This document shows, one piece after another, positions 1-5,065 of a stretch of DNA of 9,583 nt. The notes beneath the pieces were generated by a model. The model saw only the letters and a list, made by a program, of their open reading frames with translations. It ran no database searches and had not been told where the DNA came from. Position numbers and translations under genes: made by a program. Origin of the DNA: Promethearchaeia archaeon (GTDB lineage: Archaea > Asgardarchaeota > Lokiarchaeia > Sigyniarchaeales > SOKP01); contig JAHQWY010000122.1 of NCBI GenBank assembly GCA_029856445.1, positions 1-9,583 on the forward strand, read 5' to 3'. Numbering within the stretch: position 1 is the first letter of the stretch; the number at the start of each line of letters is the position of its first letter.

Positions 1-51
1 TTCTGGAAACTTAATCTTTATTCTCGCTAAACTAGGTTTGCTTGAATCCAT
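1..51 (-). CDS. 5' end of an unidentified gene leaving the window on the left
   Basis: An ATG at 49-51 on the minus strand opens a frame of 17 codons (MDSSKPSLARIKIKFPE) that is still open at base 1. Support is mainly positional: a TATA-like box lies about 26 nt upstream, the same spacing seen before other genes here, and the gene would be divergent from the flavoprotein gene at 138. The RIKIKFPE stretch vaguely recalls the first strand of archaeal Bat-type HTH regulators, but 17 residues are too few to assign a family. Confidence 0.45.
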   Translation of the reverse strand, partial: MDSSKPSLARIKIKFPE

Positions 52-70
52 CTTCAAATATTAATGATTT

Positions 71-82
71 AGATTTTAAAAC
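71..82 (-). promoter_or_regulatory. TATA-like box of the left-edge gene
   Basis: Read on the minus strand this is GTTTTAAAATCT, centred about 26 nt before the ATG at 51. The spacing fits an archaeal TATA box for a leaderless transcript. No SD sequence precedes the ATG. Confidence 0.4.
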
Positions 83-101
83 TTTTTTTTATACATTAAT
101 G

Positions 102-120
102 ATTAATTATTAATAAAATC
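102..120 (+). promoter_or_regulatory. TATA-like box of the flavoprotein gene
   Basis: An AT-only stretch containing TTATTAATAAAA is centred about 26 nt upstream of the ATG at 138. No SD site precedes that ATG, so transcription probably starts at or very near the start codon. The region is AT-rich throughout, so the exact box is uncertain. Confidence 0.35.
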
Positions 121-137
121 GAGTAAGTTATATTATA

Positions 138-737
138 ATGGTTGAAAATAAGAATCTACTTTTAGGGATATGCGGAAGCCCAAGAAGACAAGGGACAGAA
201 TACGCCATTCAGTACGCCTTAAATTATGCTAATGAAAAATTTGGATTTGATACACAATACTGGACTGTGAGAAATAAAGAAATTAAATTCTGTCTCCATT
301 GTGATTATTGTATAAGGGAGAAAAAAGGATGTATAAATAAAGATGATATGGAAGACCTTTATCCTAAATTGGAACAAGCAAGATTTTTTCTTTTTGGAAC
401 CCCCGTATTTCAAGGGAACTTATCAGGTCAACTAAAAACAGTCATGGATCGAAATCGTGCCTTAGTAGCAAAGAACCCTAATATATTTAAAGATAAGATT
501 GGTGCTGCGTTAGCAGTAGGTGGAGATAGATCTGGAGGTCAGGAAGTAGCTATTCGGAGCATTTTAGATTTTTTTCAGCAGAATCATATACAATCTGTTT
601 CAGGAGGTGCTTTTGGAGCAAATTTAGGGGCAAGTCTATGGTCTAGAGATTTGGGTAAGGAAGGTGTCGAGAAAGATGAAGAAGGATTAAGAACAATTAG
701 AAAGGTTATAAAAAGAATGGCTGAACTAAAAAAATAG
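138..737 (+). CDS. Iron-sulfur flavoprotein (Isf family, NADPH-dependent FMN reductase fold)
   Basis: This 199-residue protein has a flavodoxin-like fold. The N-terminal strand and loop LLGICGSPRRQGTE (residues 8-21) match the FMN phosphate-binding loop of the FMN reductase family. A compact cysteine motif, C52-x2-C55-x2-C58-x6-C65, matches the CX2CX2CX4-7C signature that holds the [4Fe-4S] cluster in Isf proteins of methanogens and other anaerobes. FGTPVFQGNLSGQLK (residues 86-100) is the second flavin loop. Known Isf proteins are cytoplasmic, pass electrons between ferredoxin and acceptors, and have been linked to O2 or H2O2 removal. The physiological partner here is unknown. The length is normal, and ATG 138 is the only credible start. 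The gene is convergent with the glutaredoxin-like gene 19 bp downstream. Confidence 0.88.
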   Translation: MVENKNLLLGICGSPRRQGTEYAIQYALNYANEKFGFDTQYWTVRNKEIKFCLHCDYCIREKKGCINKDDMEDLYPKLEQARFFLFGTPVFQGNLSGQLKTVMDRNRALVAKNPNIFKDKIGAALAVGGDRSGGQEVAIRSILDFFQQNHIQSVSGGAFGANLGASLWSRDLGKEGVEKDEEGLRTIRKVIKRMAELKK

Positions 738-756
738 AAAATAAAATTAAAAAAAA
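738..756 (-). terminator. U-run terminator of the minus-strand glutaredoxin-like gene
   Basis: Eight As at 749-756 read as TTTTTTTT directly after the stop codon on the minus strand, followed by more T-rich sequence. Oligo-T tracts are the usual archaeal intrinsic termination signal. The gap between the two convergent genes is only 19 bp, so the transcripts must end inside or overlap each other. Confidence 0.4.
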
Positions 757-1053
757 TTACTTGACACCAAATAATTTCTTCGCTGGCTTAATCCTAAGAC
801 CATTTATGCCCCATAATTCCTTAAACCAGTATTTTCCTTTATGCAAAACAGCTGGAGTATTTACTATACACCCATCTGCATCACAGAAAGTCCCTAAAAA
901 ATTCTTATCATTTAATAGTTCTTGCACAAACTCTTCGTCTTCAATGTCTCTTTCAATATATTTTACATCATTCTCTTTCAACCATGCTTTGAGTTCATGA
1001 CATCTGTGACAATCTTCTTTTGTGATAATTATGGGAATATTAGCTTCAGTCAT
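757..1053 (-). CDS. Small glutaredoxin-like protein with a second cysteine pair
   Basis: This 98-residue protein has a thioredoxin/glutaredoxin fold. The first strand (IPIIIT, residues 6-11) leads to the redox motif C15-H-R-C18 at the start of helix 1. The segment VKYIERDIED (30-39) is the second strand typical of glutaredoxin/NrdH proteins. NTPAV (65-69) supplies the cis-proline loop facing the active site. Between them is an unusual extra pair, C57-x4-C62, in FCDADGC. The fold and CXXC imply a dithiol carrier or disulfide reductase in the cytoplasm, but the substrate cannot be read from sequence. The start is ATG 1053, preceded at about 26 nt by a TATA-like box and by no SD site. The gene stands alone on the minus strand, back to back with another glutaredoxin-like gene. 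Confidence 0.8.
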   Translation of the reverse strand: MTEANIPIIITKEDCHRCHELKAWLKENDVKYIERDIEDEEFVQELLNDKNFLGTFCDADGCIVNTPAVLHKGKYWFKELWGINGLRIKPAKKLFGVK

Positions 1054-1071
1054 AATTAAAAGATGATTAAT

Positions 1072-1088
1072 AGATTTATAAAATTTTC
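1072..1088 (-). promoter_or_regulatory. TATA-like box of the minus-strand glutaredoxin-like gene
   Basis: On the minus strand this reads GAAAATTTTATAAATC, centred about 26 nt before the ATG at 1053. It is one of the cleaner TATA boxes in the window and supports a leaderless transcript. Confidence 0.45.
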
Positions 1089-1216
1089 ATCTTTGAGTTC
1101 TAATAAGAAAAAAATTTTATAAAATGCATTTCAATAAAATATACAAAAAAACTTCTAATTTATTAACAATGAGTTATTATTAGTTTAAAATCTTTTGAAG
1201 AGTAAGGTTCATTAAA

Positions 1217-1528
1217 ATGTCGGTAGAAGAATTAATTGAGAAACTTGCGAAAAAAGTCGATGGAACCAAAGGTCTAAATGATAATATCCTCATTTTCACT
1301 TTATCGACTTGTATGTGGTGTAAAAAATGTAAAACTTTCTTGAATGACCGGAATATGACATATAGATATATTGATGTTGATAAAATCGAACCACAAGATA
1401 AATCAAAAATTATTAATTATTTAAAAACATCATATCAGGACAGAATATCCTATCCTTTTTTTGTTTGTGAAAAAGGTTATGTAGTAGGATATAATCCAAA
1501 TAAATATGTGGAGTTATTAGAGAATTAA
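1217..1528 (+). CDS. Glutaredoxin-like thiol carrier, probable partner of the FTR
   Basis: This 103-residue protein has a charged helical N-terminus (1-22), then a glutaredoxin fold: strand ILIFTL (24-29) runs into the active site C32-M-W-C35, with a further cysteine at C38 (CMWCKKC). TYRYIDVD (48-55) is the second strand and YPFFVC (79-84) carries the cis-proline P80. The product should be a small cytoplasmic dithiol carrier. Its stop codon is 16 bp before the preferred FTR start, so the two genes are almost certainly cotranscribed. That makes this the natural electron acceptor of the FTR, by analogy with methanogens where FTR-like enzymes reduce thioredoxin or NrdH-type proteins. The start is ATG 1217, with only a weak AAGGT 8-12 nt upstream. 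A candidate TATA (TTTAAAA, about 1184-1190) lies close by. Confidence 0.82.
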   Translation: MSVEELIEKLAKKVDGTKGLNDNILIFTLSTCMWCKKCKTFLNDRNMTYRYIDVDKIEPQDKSKIINYLKTSYQDRISYPFFVCEKGYVVGYNPNKYVELLEN

Positions 1529-1534
1529 GGTGAT
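1529..1534 (+). promoter_or_regulatory. SD site GGTGAT deciding the FTR start
   Basis: GGTGAT matches the anti-SD at the archaeal 16S 3' end. It begins right after the TAA of the upstream gene. It is 1 nt from the ATG at 1536, which is too close, and 10 nt from the ATG at 1545, which is workable. It overlaps the GTG at 1530. It therefore favours 1545 as the start of the FTR gene. Confidence 0.5.
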
Positions 1535-1544
1535 TATGTTGGAT

Positions 1545-1907
1545 ATGGAAACAAAGGAAGGAATGCAGAAATATGTAAAACAAGTATCAGAAAAAAATTC
1601 TTGGATTTTAAATAAAGATCAACAAACATTTAATGATTTAATAGATGGATTAGTTGATAATAAGAAATCATATGGGTATCAATCATGCCCATGTCGACTT
1701 GCAAGTGGTAAGAGAGATTTAGACCGAGATCTTATATGTCCATGTGATTATGCCTCTCCTGATATACAAGAATATGGAGCGTGCTATTGTAATCTATATT
1801 TGAGCTCTGATTTCTATGAAAAGAATATCGATTTTATCGCAGTTCCAGAAAGAAGACCAATTGATAAGGAAAATGCAATGTTGGCATATATTAACAAAAT
1901 CAAGTGA
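1545..1907 (+). CDS. Ferredoxin:thioredoxin reductase, catalytic (beta) subunit
   Basis: This enzyme uses electrons from reduced ferredoxin to open a disulfide on a thioredoxin or glutaredoxin through a [4Fe-4S] cluster next to an active-site disulfide. Numbered from ATG 1545 (120 residues), the signature is C48-P-C50, C65-P-C67 and C80-Y-C82. By comparison with the plant enzyme, C48, C65, C67 and C80 bind the cluster and C50/C82 form the redox disulfide. The context YGYQSCPCR and ICPCDY...EYGACYCNLY is typical of archaeal FTR proteins. The plant CHC histidine is a tyrosine here. Spacing between the motifs also differs from the plant form (14 and 12 residues instead of 16 and 8). No FTR alpha (variable) chain is present, as usual for archaea. 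Other possible starts are GTG 1530 and ATG 1536. Confidence 0.9.
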   Translation: METKEGMQKYVKQVSEKNSWILNKDQQTFNDLIDGLVDNKKSYGYQSCPCRLASGKRDLDRDLICPCDYASPDIQEYGACYCNLYLSSDFYEKNIDFIAVPERRPIDKENAMLAYINKIK

Positions 1908-1935
1908 TTTTTTTCAGATTTTCTAATCTTTTTTT
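1908..1935 (+). terminator. Hairpin plus T-run after the Grx-FTR unit
   Basis: Seven Ts directly follow the FTR stop. Then comes a small perfect inverted repeat, AGATT (1916-1920), loop TTCT, AATCT (1925-1929), followed by a run of Ts to 1935. The hairpin is weak, but together with the T tracts it fits an archaeal terminator. Confidence 0.5.
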
Positions 1936-1977
1936 ATTAAAATATGGAATCAGAATATCAATATTTCATAATCTAAA

Positions 1978-1989
1978 TTTTTAAATATT
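1978..1989 (+). promoter_or_regulatory. TATA-like box of the 51-residue small protein
   Basis: TTTTTAAATATT is centred about 26 nt upstream of the ATG at 2010, the spacing expected for a leaderless archaeal gene. It follows the terminator of the FTR unit, so the small gene probably has its own promoter. Confidence 0.45.
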
Positions 1990-2009
1990 ACACTTTATCT
2001 TTGTAAAAT

Positions 2010-2165
2010 ATGGCAGATAATGAAATGACTGATGAGGAATTAGAGAGGGAACTTGATAAAGCCTTTAAAGAAAATGAAGTTAAAAAAGATCACTGTGGAA
2101 CACCAATGCCAACGAATCGAGAGGTTGGTGTCCAAAGAACAGATGTTAAACTAAAAAAAGATTAG
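2010..2165 (+). CDS. Small unidentified protein, 51 residues
   Basis: ATG 2010 opens a 51-codon frame ending at TAG 2163-2165. The first half is acidic and probably helical (MADNEMTDEELERELDKAFK). The second half is basic and contains a single cysteine in a CGTPMPT motif, followed by NREVGVQRTDVKLKKD. I do not recognise the family. It is credible because it has a well-spaced TATA box, codon usage like its neighbours (many GAA, GAT and AAA codons) and fills an otherwise empty gap between the FTR unit and the CCG protein. The single cysteine and the setting hint at a link to thiol chemistry, but this is only inference. A T6 run at 2181-2186 may end the transcript. Confidence 0.55.
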   Translation: MADNEMTDEELERELDKAFKENEVKKDHCGTPMPTNREVGVQRTDVKLKKD

Positions 2166-2262
2166 AAAATTTAATAAAACTTTTTTATTCTTATTTTCCT
2201 AATAAATCGGTAACTATTAATATATCATAAACAATTTCAATTTCATTAATTTAGCATATATC

Positions 2263-3246
2263 ATGAAAGAGCGAATAAAAGGAAGAAAAAATTATCCTAC
2301 AGAAGAAGTTGATCCTGATAATTTTCTTAGTGATAATGAGATTAGAAAACTAATACGAAAAGGAGATAAAACTATATTTTCACAGGATGATTTTGACAAA
2401 CTATTCAATTGTGTCCATTGCGGAGAATGTGAAACTGAGGCAGAAAGATTCCTCATAAAACAAAAGTTTATTGAAGATGGTAATACTTTTGATGAAATGA
2501 ATGAAATGCTCGAATATTTTTATAAATTCAGAACACCATATCCGACAAATAAGATGCGAATAAAATTTCCAAAAGGAATTCCCAGTGAATCAGATACTCT
2601 TTTCTTTATGGGCTGCCTTTCTACAATAAGGATTCCAAAATATACAGAACATGCACTCCAATTTCTATTGAATCAAAATGTCGATTTCAGAATTTTAGAA
2701 ACTGAAATATGTTGTGGATGGCATCTACTAGCAAGTGGTTTGAAATCAGAATTTGAAATTTGCATTAGTGAAAACGCAGAGATTTTCAAAAAGTTCAGTA
2801 AAGTAATTTGTTTGTGCCCAGCATGCTATTATCTTTTTATTACTTATTTGAAACCTAATTTGACAAACGATGTTGAATTTAATTATATCTCGGAATATAT
2901 TAAACCTTCTAAATTAAAAAAAGCAGGAAAGGTTGGGGTTCAGCATTTATGTCAATTAATGAATAGAGGGAAAGAGGGTGTGGATAAGTTAGTTGATAAT
3001 GCGCTCCAAAAGAGTGGATATGACGTTATTGATGTTCCTCATTGGTGTTGCGGAGGAGGAACTGGTTGGATGGGACGAACCGATGTGATTGAAAGTATTG
3101 CTCGTAAAAGAATGTCAGATTTTAATAGAGAAGATATTGATTATGCCACAACTTATTGCCCTTCATGTTGGTGGATTCTACGTAGATTCAGTAAATTATG
3201 TAAAATTAAACCGAAAGCAAGGGATTTATTTGAACTTCTATTATAG
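2263..3246 (+). CDS. HdrB-like double-CCG iron-sulfur protein with an incomplete ferredoxin motif
   Basis: This 327-residue soluble protein has two CCG domains. The first is C118-x31-C150-C151-x33-C185-x2-C188, and the second is C230-x31-C262-C263-x35-C299-x2-C302. This closely follows the CX31-39CCX35-36CXXC pattern that binds the two noncubane [4Fe-4S] clusters of heterodisulfide reductase HdrB, where disulfides are split. The N-terminal part carries C50-V-H-C53-G-E-C56, the beginning of a ferredoxin-type cluster site, but the expected fourth cysteine is alanine (A60) and no second cubane motif follows. HdrD and GlpC proteins normally have two complete cubane motifs. A role in disulfide or quinone-linked electron transfer is likely from the family, but the substrate is unknown. 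No hdrA or hdrC is nearby. The start is ATG 2263, preceded by a possible TATA near 2215-2226. Confidence 0.82.
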   Translation: MKERIKGRKNYPTEEVDPDNFLSDNEIRKLIRKGDKTIFSQDDFDKLFNCVHCGECETEAERFLIKQKFIEDGNTFDEMNEMLEYFYKFRTPYPTNKMRIKFPKGIPSESDTLFFMGCLSTIRIPKYTEHALQFLLNQNVDFRILETEICCGWHLLASGLKSEFEICISENAEIFKKFSKVICLCPACYYLFITYLKPNLTNDVEFNYISEYIKPSKLKKAGKVGVQHLCQLMNRGKEGVDKLVDNALQKSGYDVIDVPHWCCGGGTGWMGRTDVIESIARKRMSDFNREDIDYATTYCPSCWWILRRFSKLCKIKPKARDLFELLL

Positions 3247-3257
3247 GAATATTCGCT

Positions 3258-3652
3258 TCATTTCAGTTCTGGAATCAATATAACAAAATTACTACCTTGT
3301 TCATAATCGTTTTTTATACGGTTTTCAACCCAATATTATTAGCATCAACTTTCTGTAAATTTTTTATTTGAGAAGTAATTCCATCAGCGCACAATTCATG
3401 AGTATTTTCGATGATATCTTTATCATCATTAAATAGAAAAAGGGAAACACGATTAGCTTGCGATAACTGGCCTAATTCCTGAAAAGATAAATTAATAGCA
3501 TTATCAAGATTAATATTGCCGACAAATCTAGAAGATATTGATGATATAACCTTTTCAAAATTCAATCTGCTTTCTAATGACACTTTACTATCCACTAATA
3601 CCTGATATTCTAAATTTTTGCTATAAGACTGATGCCTTATAATATCTAAGAC
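3258..3652 (-). pseudogene. Remnant of a GAF-domain histidine kinase with a large internal deletion
   Basis: On the minus strand, 3652 down to about 3341 encodes a GAF-domain N-terminal half: a linker (LEYQVLVDSKVSLES), then FEKVISSISSRFVGN and RVSLFLFNDDKDIIENTHE. This matches GAF domains of multidomain sensor kinases. It has no ATG; the only candidate start is GTG 3595, and the upstream frame is closed by a stop at 3653-3655. The GAF frame ends after IGLKTV. In another frame, starting at 3335, YWVENRIKNDYEQGSNFVIL followed by IPELK and TGA (3258-3260) is recognisable as the extreme C-terminus of a histidine kinase ATPase domain. The rest of the GAF domain, the dimerisation helix and most of the ATPase domain are missing. 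This is what remains after internal deletion and decay, and it is unlikely to be functional. Confidence 0.75.
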
Positions 3653-3764
3653 TTATCTGATAATTCTTATTCAAAAATATGATAGACCAATGGTTTAAAA
3701 ATATATCTTAATCGAAATTTGAAGATTTAGCTTTATCACTATTTACAAAAAAAAAATAATAAAG

Positions 3765-3807
3765 ATGAAAATTACTTTTTAATACCCTAAAAGGGATAAA
3801 TTTTCAT
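3765..3807 (-). terminator. Nested stem-loop, possible terminator of the winged-helix gene
   Basis: Outer arms ATGAAAAT (3765-3772) and ATTTTCAT (3800-3807) are perfect complements. Inside them CCCT (3785-3788) and AGGG (3792-3795) form a tight GC-rich hairpin with an AAA loop. On the minus strand the structure is followed by a long T tract, so it fits the 3' end of the mRNA from 3888-4163. It could also belong to a small RNA. Confidence 0.4.
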
Positions 3808-3821
3808 TTTTAATTTTAATG

Positions 3822-3840
3822 TTGATATTAATAATATCAA
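3822..3840. repeat. Perfect palindrome, 8-bp arms, 3-nt centre
   Basis: TTGATATT-AAT-AATATCAA is a perfect inverted repeat starting 48 bp past the stop of the winged-helix gene. It has no T-run beside it on either strand, so it may be an operator-like site or an RNA hairpin rather than a terminator. The arms contain only A and T apart from one G/C pair. Confidence 0.4.
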
Positions 3841-3887
3841 GATCAAAAAACAGCTTAGAATTAAAAATATAAGAATTTTTAAACCAT

Positions 3888-4163
3888 TTAGAAATTCTCG
3901 ATAACTTTTCCTCCAGGAAGGATTTTATAATGAGTTATTCCTTCTTGTTCTACTTTTTCAACACATAAAGCTTGAAGCAGAAAATCCATGTGGTAATTGA
4001 AGAGATTCGTATCTTCTATAACGTTATCTCTAATTAGTTTATCAAGCAGCTCTTTTTCTTGAATACTTTCAGTCTCGAAAATCATCCTTAACATTTCCCT
4101 CCTAATCGGGTGGTTTACTGCTTTTAAATGTTGAGCATGACCTACTTTTTTTTCTGTCATCAT
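3888..4163 (-). CDS. ArsR-like winged-helix DNA-binding protein
   Basis: This 91-residue protein is a single winged-helix domain. HLKAVNHPIRREMLRMIFE (12-30) matches helix 1 of ArsR-like regulators (the common 'hPiRrelL' signature). QEKELLDKLI (35-44) is helix 2. TNLFNYHMDFLLQALCVEKV (52-71) covers the recognition helix and the strand after it, and ITHYKILPGGKVIENF (76-91) is the wing and C-terminal helix. It has one cysteine, C67, and no metal-site CXC, so it is not obviously metal-sensing. It is transcribed divergently from the PDO-TrxR operon across a 185-bp gap, which makes that operon a likely target. Start is ATG 4163 or the adjacent ATG 4160; a TATA-like box is correctly spaced for either, without an SD site. 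Confidence 0.7.
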   Translation of the reverse strand: MMTEKKVGHAQHLKAVNHPIRREMLRMIFETESIQEKELLDKLIRDNVIEDTNLFNYHMDFLLQALCVEKVEQEGITHYKILPGGKVIENF

Positions 4164-4177
4164 AAATTCTCTATTTT

Positions 4178-4190
4178 TTTATATTTTATC
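4178..4190 (-). promoter_or_regulatory. TATA-like box of the winged-helix gene
   Basis: On the minus strand this reads GATAAAATATAAA, centred 21-24 nt before the ATG pair at 4163/4160. Between the box and the start lies a 12-nt sequence (4167-4178 on the plus strand) that is also found ahead of the regulator gene at 9005. Confidence 0.45.
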
Positions 4191-4336
4191 AATAAAACTA
4201 GCATCTTAAGGTTGAAGGTTTTAAAAAATAAATTTCATTAAATTATTAGATAAGTCAATAAACTAACTACCAAAATTTGTCTTTTGAATTATTAATAAAA
4301 AAATTATTAATCTTATTCTATATGATTAATAAAGAT

Positions 4337-4342
4337 GGTGAT
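4337..4342 (+). promoter_or_regulatory. SD site GGTGAT deciding the first PDO start
   Basis: GGTGAT lies 6 nt before the ATG at 4349, an ideal spacing. It selects 4349 over the upstream TTG 4277 and ATG 4322. The resulting N-terminus (IKREMAKLK) also aligns with that of the downstream paralog. Confidence 0.65.
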
Positions 4343-4348
4343 TGTTTA

Positions 4349-5041
4349 ATGTTTTCAGAAAACAACTTGAATAATATCAAAAGAGAGATGGCAAAATTAA
4401 AAAATATGGTCACTTTGAAATTGTTTAGTGATTTTAAAATTCAAGAAGATGGAACTAAGCTTAGAAAGTGTATGTCTTGTGAAGGAGCATATGATTTGTT
4501 GAAAATACTTGAAGAACACTCCAATGGGAAATTAAAAATAGAGGAAATATCAACTGAAGAAAATCCAGAAGAAGCTGAAAAATATAATGTGAAAAAGATT
4601 CCCACGATATTGTTTGTGGATGAAGAAGATAAGGAAATAATTCGATATCTTGCGTTTCCCCAAGGATCTGAATTTGTGCCCTTTCTAAATAGTATCCAAT
4701 ATTTCTCGGGAGTAAGACCTTATTATGCAGATCAAATTATTACTCATCTTAAAAAAATAAAAAAGGCAAACATGAAGATTTTTATAACTCCAACCTGTCC
4801 ATATTGTCCTCAGACTGTGCCAGTCCTGACCCTATTTTCAATTGTCACCAAAGGGAAAATATCAGCAGAAGTAATCGATGTTAATTTGAATCCAGATCTG
4901 GGTATGAAATATCAAGTTCAAGGTGTCCCTATGACAGTCATAAACGAAAAAGATGTTATTCATGGAATGTTTACACCTCAAGATTTGCTAGATAAGCTGG
5001 TTGGTGCGAAAAATCGAGATTTTGGAGGGATGTATGCCTAA
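4349..5041 (+). CDS. Protein disulfide oxidoreductase (PDO, double thioredoxin fold), copy 1
   Basis: This 230-residue protein is close to the usual PDO length of about 225 and contains two thioredoxin-fold units in tandem. The N-terminal unit has the redox motif C41-M-S-C44 and cis-proline segment IPTILF. The C-terminal unit has the classical PDO site C150-P-Y-C153 (TCPYCPQ) and cis-proline segment VPMTVIN. PDO proteins are the main dithiol/disulfide exchange proteins of many archaea, acting as reductase and isomerase in the cytoplasm, and are recycled by a TrxR-type enzyme. About 12 residues (roughly 29-40) precede the first CXXC as an extra loop compared with the Pyrococcus protein I remember. 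The gene is first in an operon with a paralog 24 bp downstream and trxB. The start follows the SD site at 4337 and agrees with the paralog. Confidence 0.88.
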   Translation: MFSENNLNNIKREMAKLKNMVTLKLFSDFKIQEDGTKLRKCMSCEGAYDLLKILEEHSNGKLKIEEISTEENPEEAEKYNVKKIPTILFVDEEDKEIIRYLAFPQGSEFVPFLNSIQYFSGVRPYYADQIITHLKKIKKANMKIFITPTCPYCPQTVPVLTLFSIVTKGKISAEVIDVNLNPDLGMKYQVQGVPMTVINEKDVIHGMFTPQDLLDKLVGAKNRDFGGMYA

Positions 5042-5065
5042 AAAATGTGAGGTGAGATAAAAAAA

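Larger units (their letters stand above)
3653..3887. other. Noncoding region between kinase remnant and winged-helix gene
   Basis: No convincing gene is visible on either strand. The stretch is very AT-rich and contains two inverted repeats listed separately (3765-3807 and 3822-3840), plus a ten-A run at about 3748-3757 that reads as a T-run on the minus strand. Confidence 0.5.

Noticed and set aside
219..413. 64-codon open frame on the minus strand inside the flavoprotein gene
   Set aside because: Low-complexity translation (lysine, phenylalanine and isoleucine runs) lying wholly within a well-supported gene on the other strand.
761..1000. 79-codon open frame opposite the glutaredoxin-like gene
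   Set aside because: The opposite strand encodes a recognisable CXXC/cis-proline protein; this frame has no family features.
3089..3283. 64-codon frame overlapping the end of the CCG protein gene
   Set aside because: It overlaps conserved CCG-domain sequence (CPSC region) in another frame and shows no domain.
4288..4311. Direct repeat ATTATTAAT (4288-4296 and 4303-4311) in the PDO operon leader
   Set aside because: Pure A/T sequence in an A/T-rich leader; it may include the TATA box, but repeat status is likely chance.
4277..4348. Longer N-terminus of PDO copy 1 from TTG 4277 or ATG 4322
   Set aside because: The SD site at 4337 and alignment with the paralog favour ATG 4349; the upstream part is AT-rich leader.
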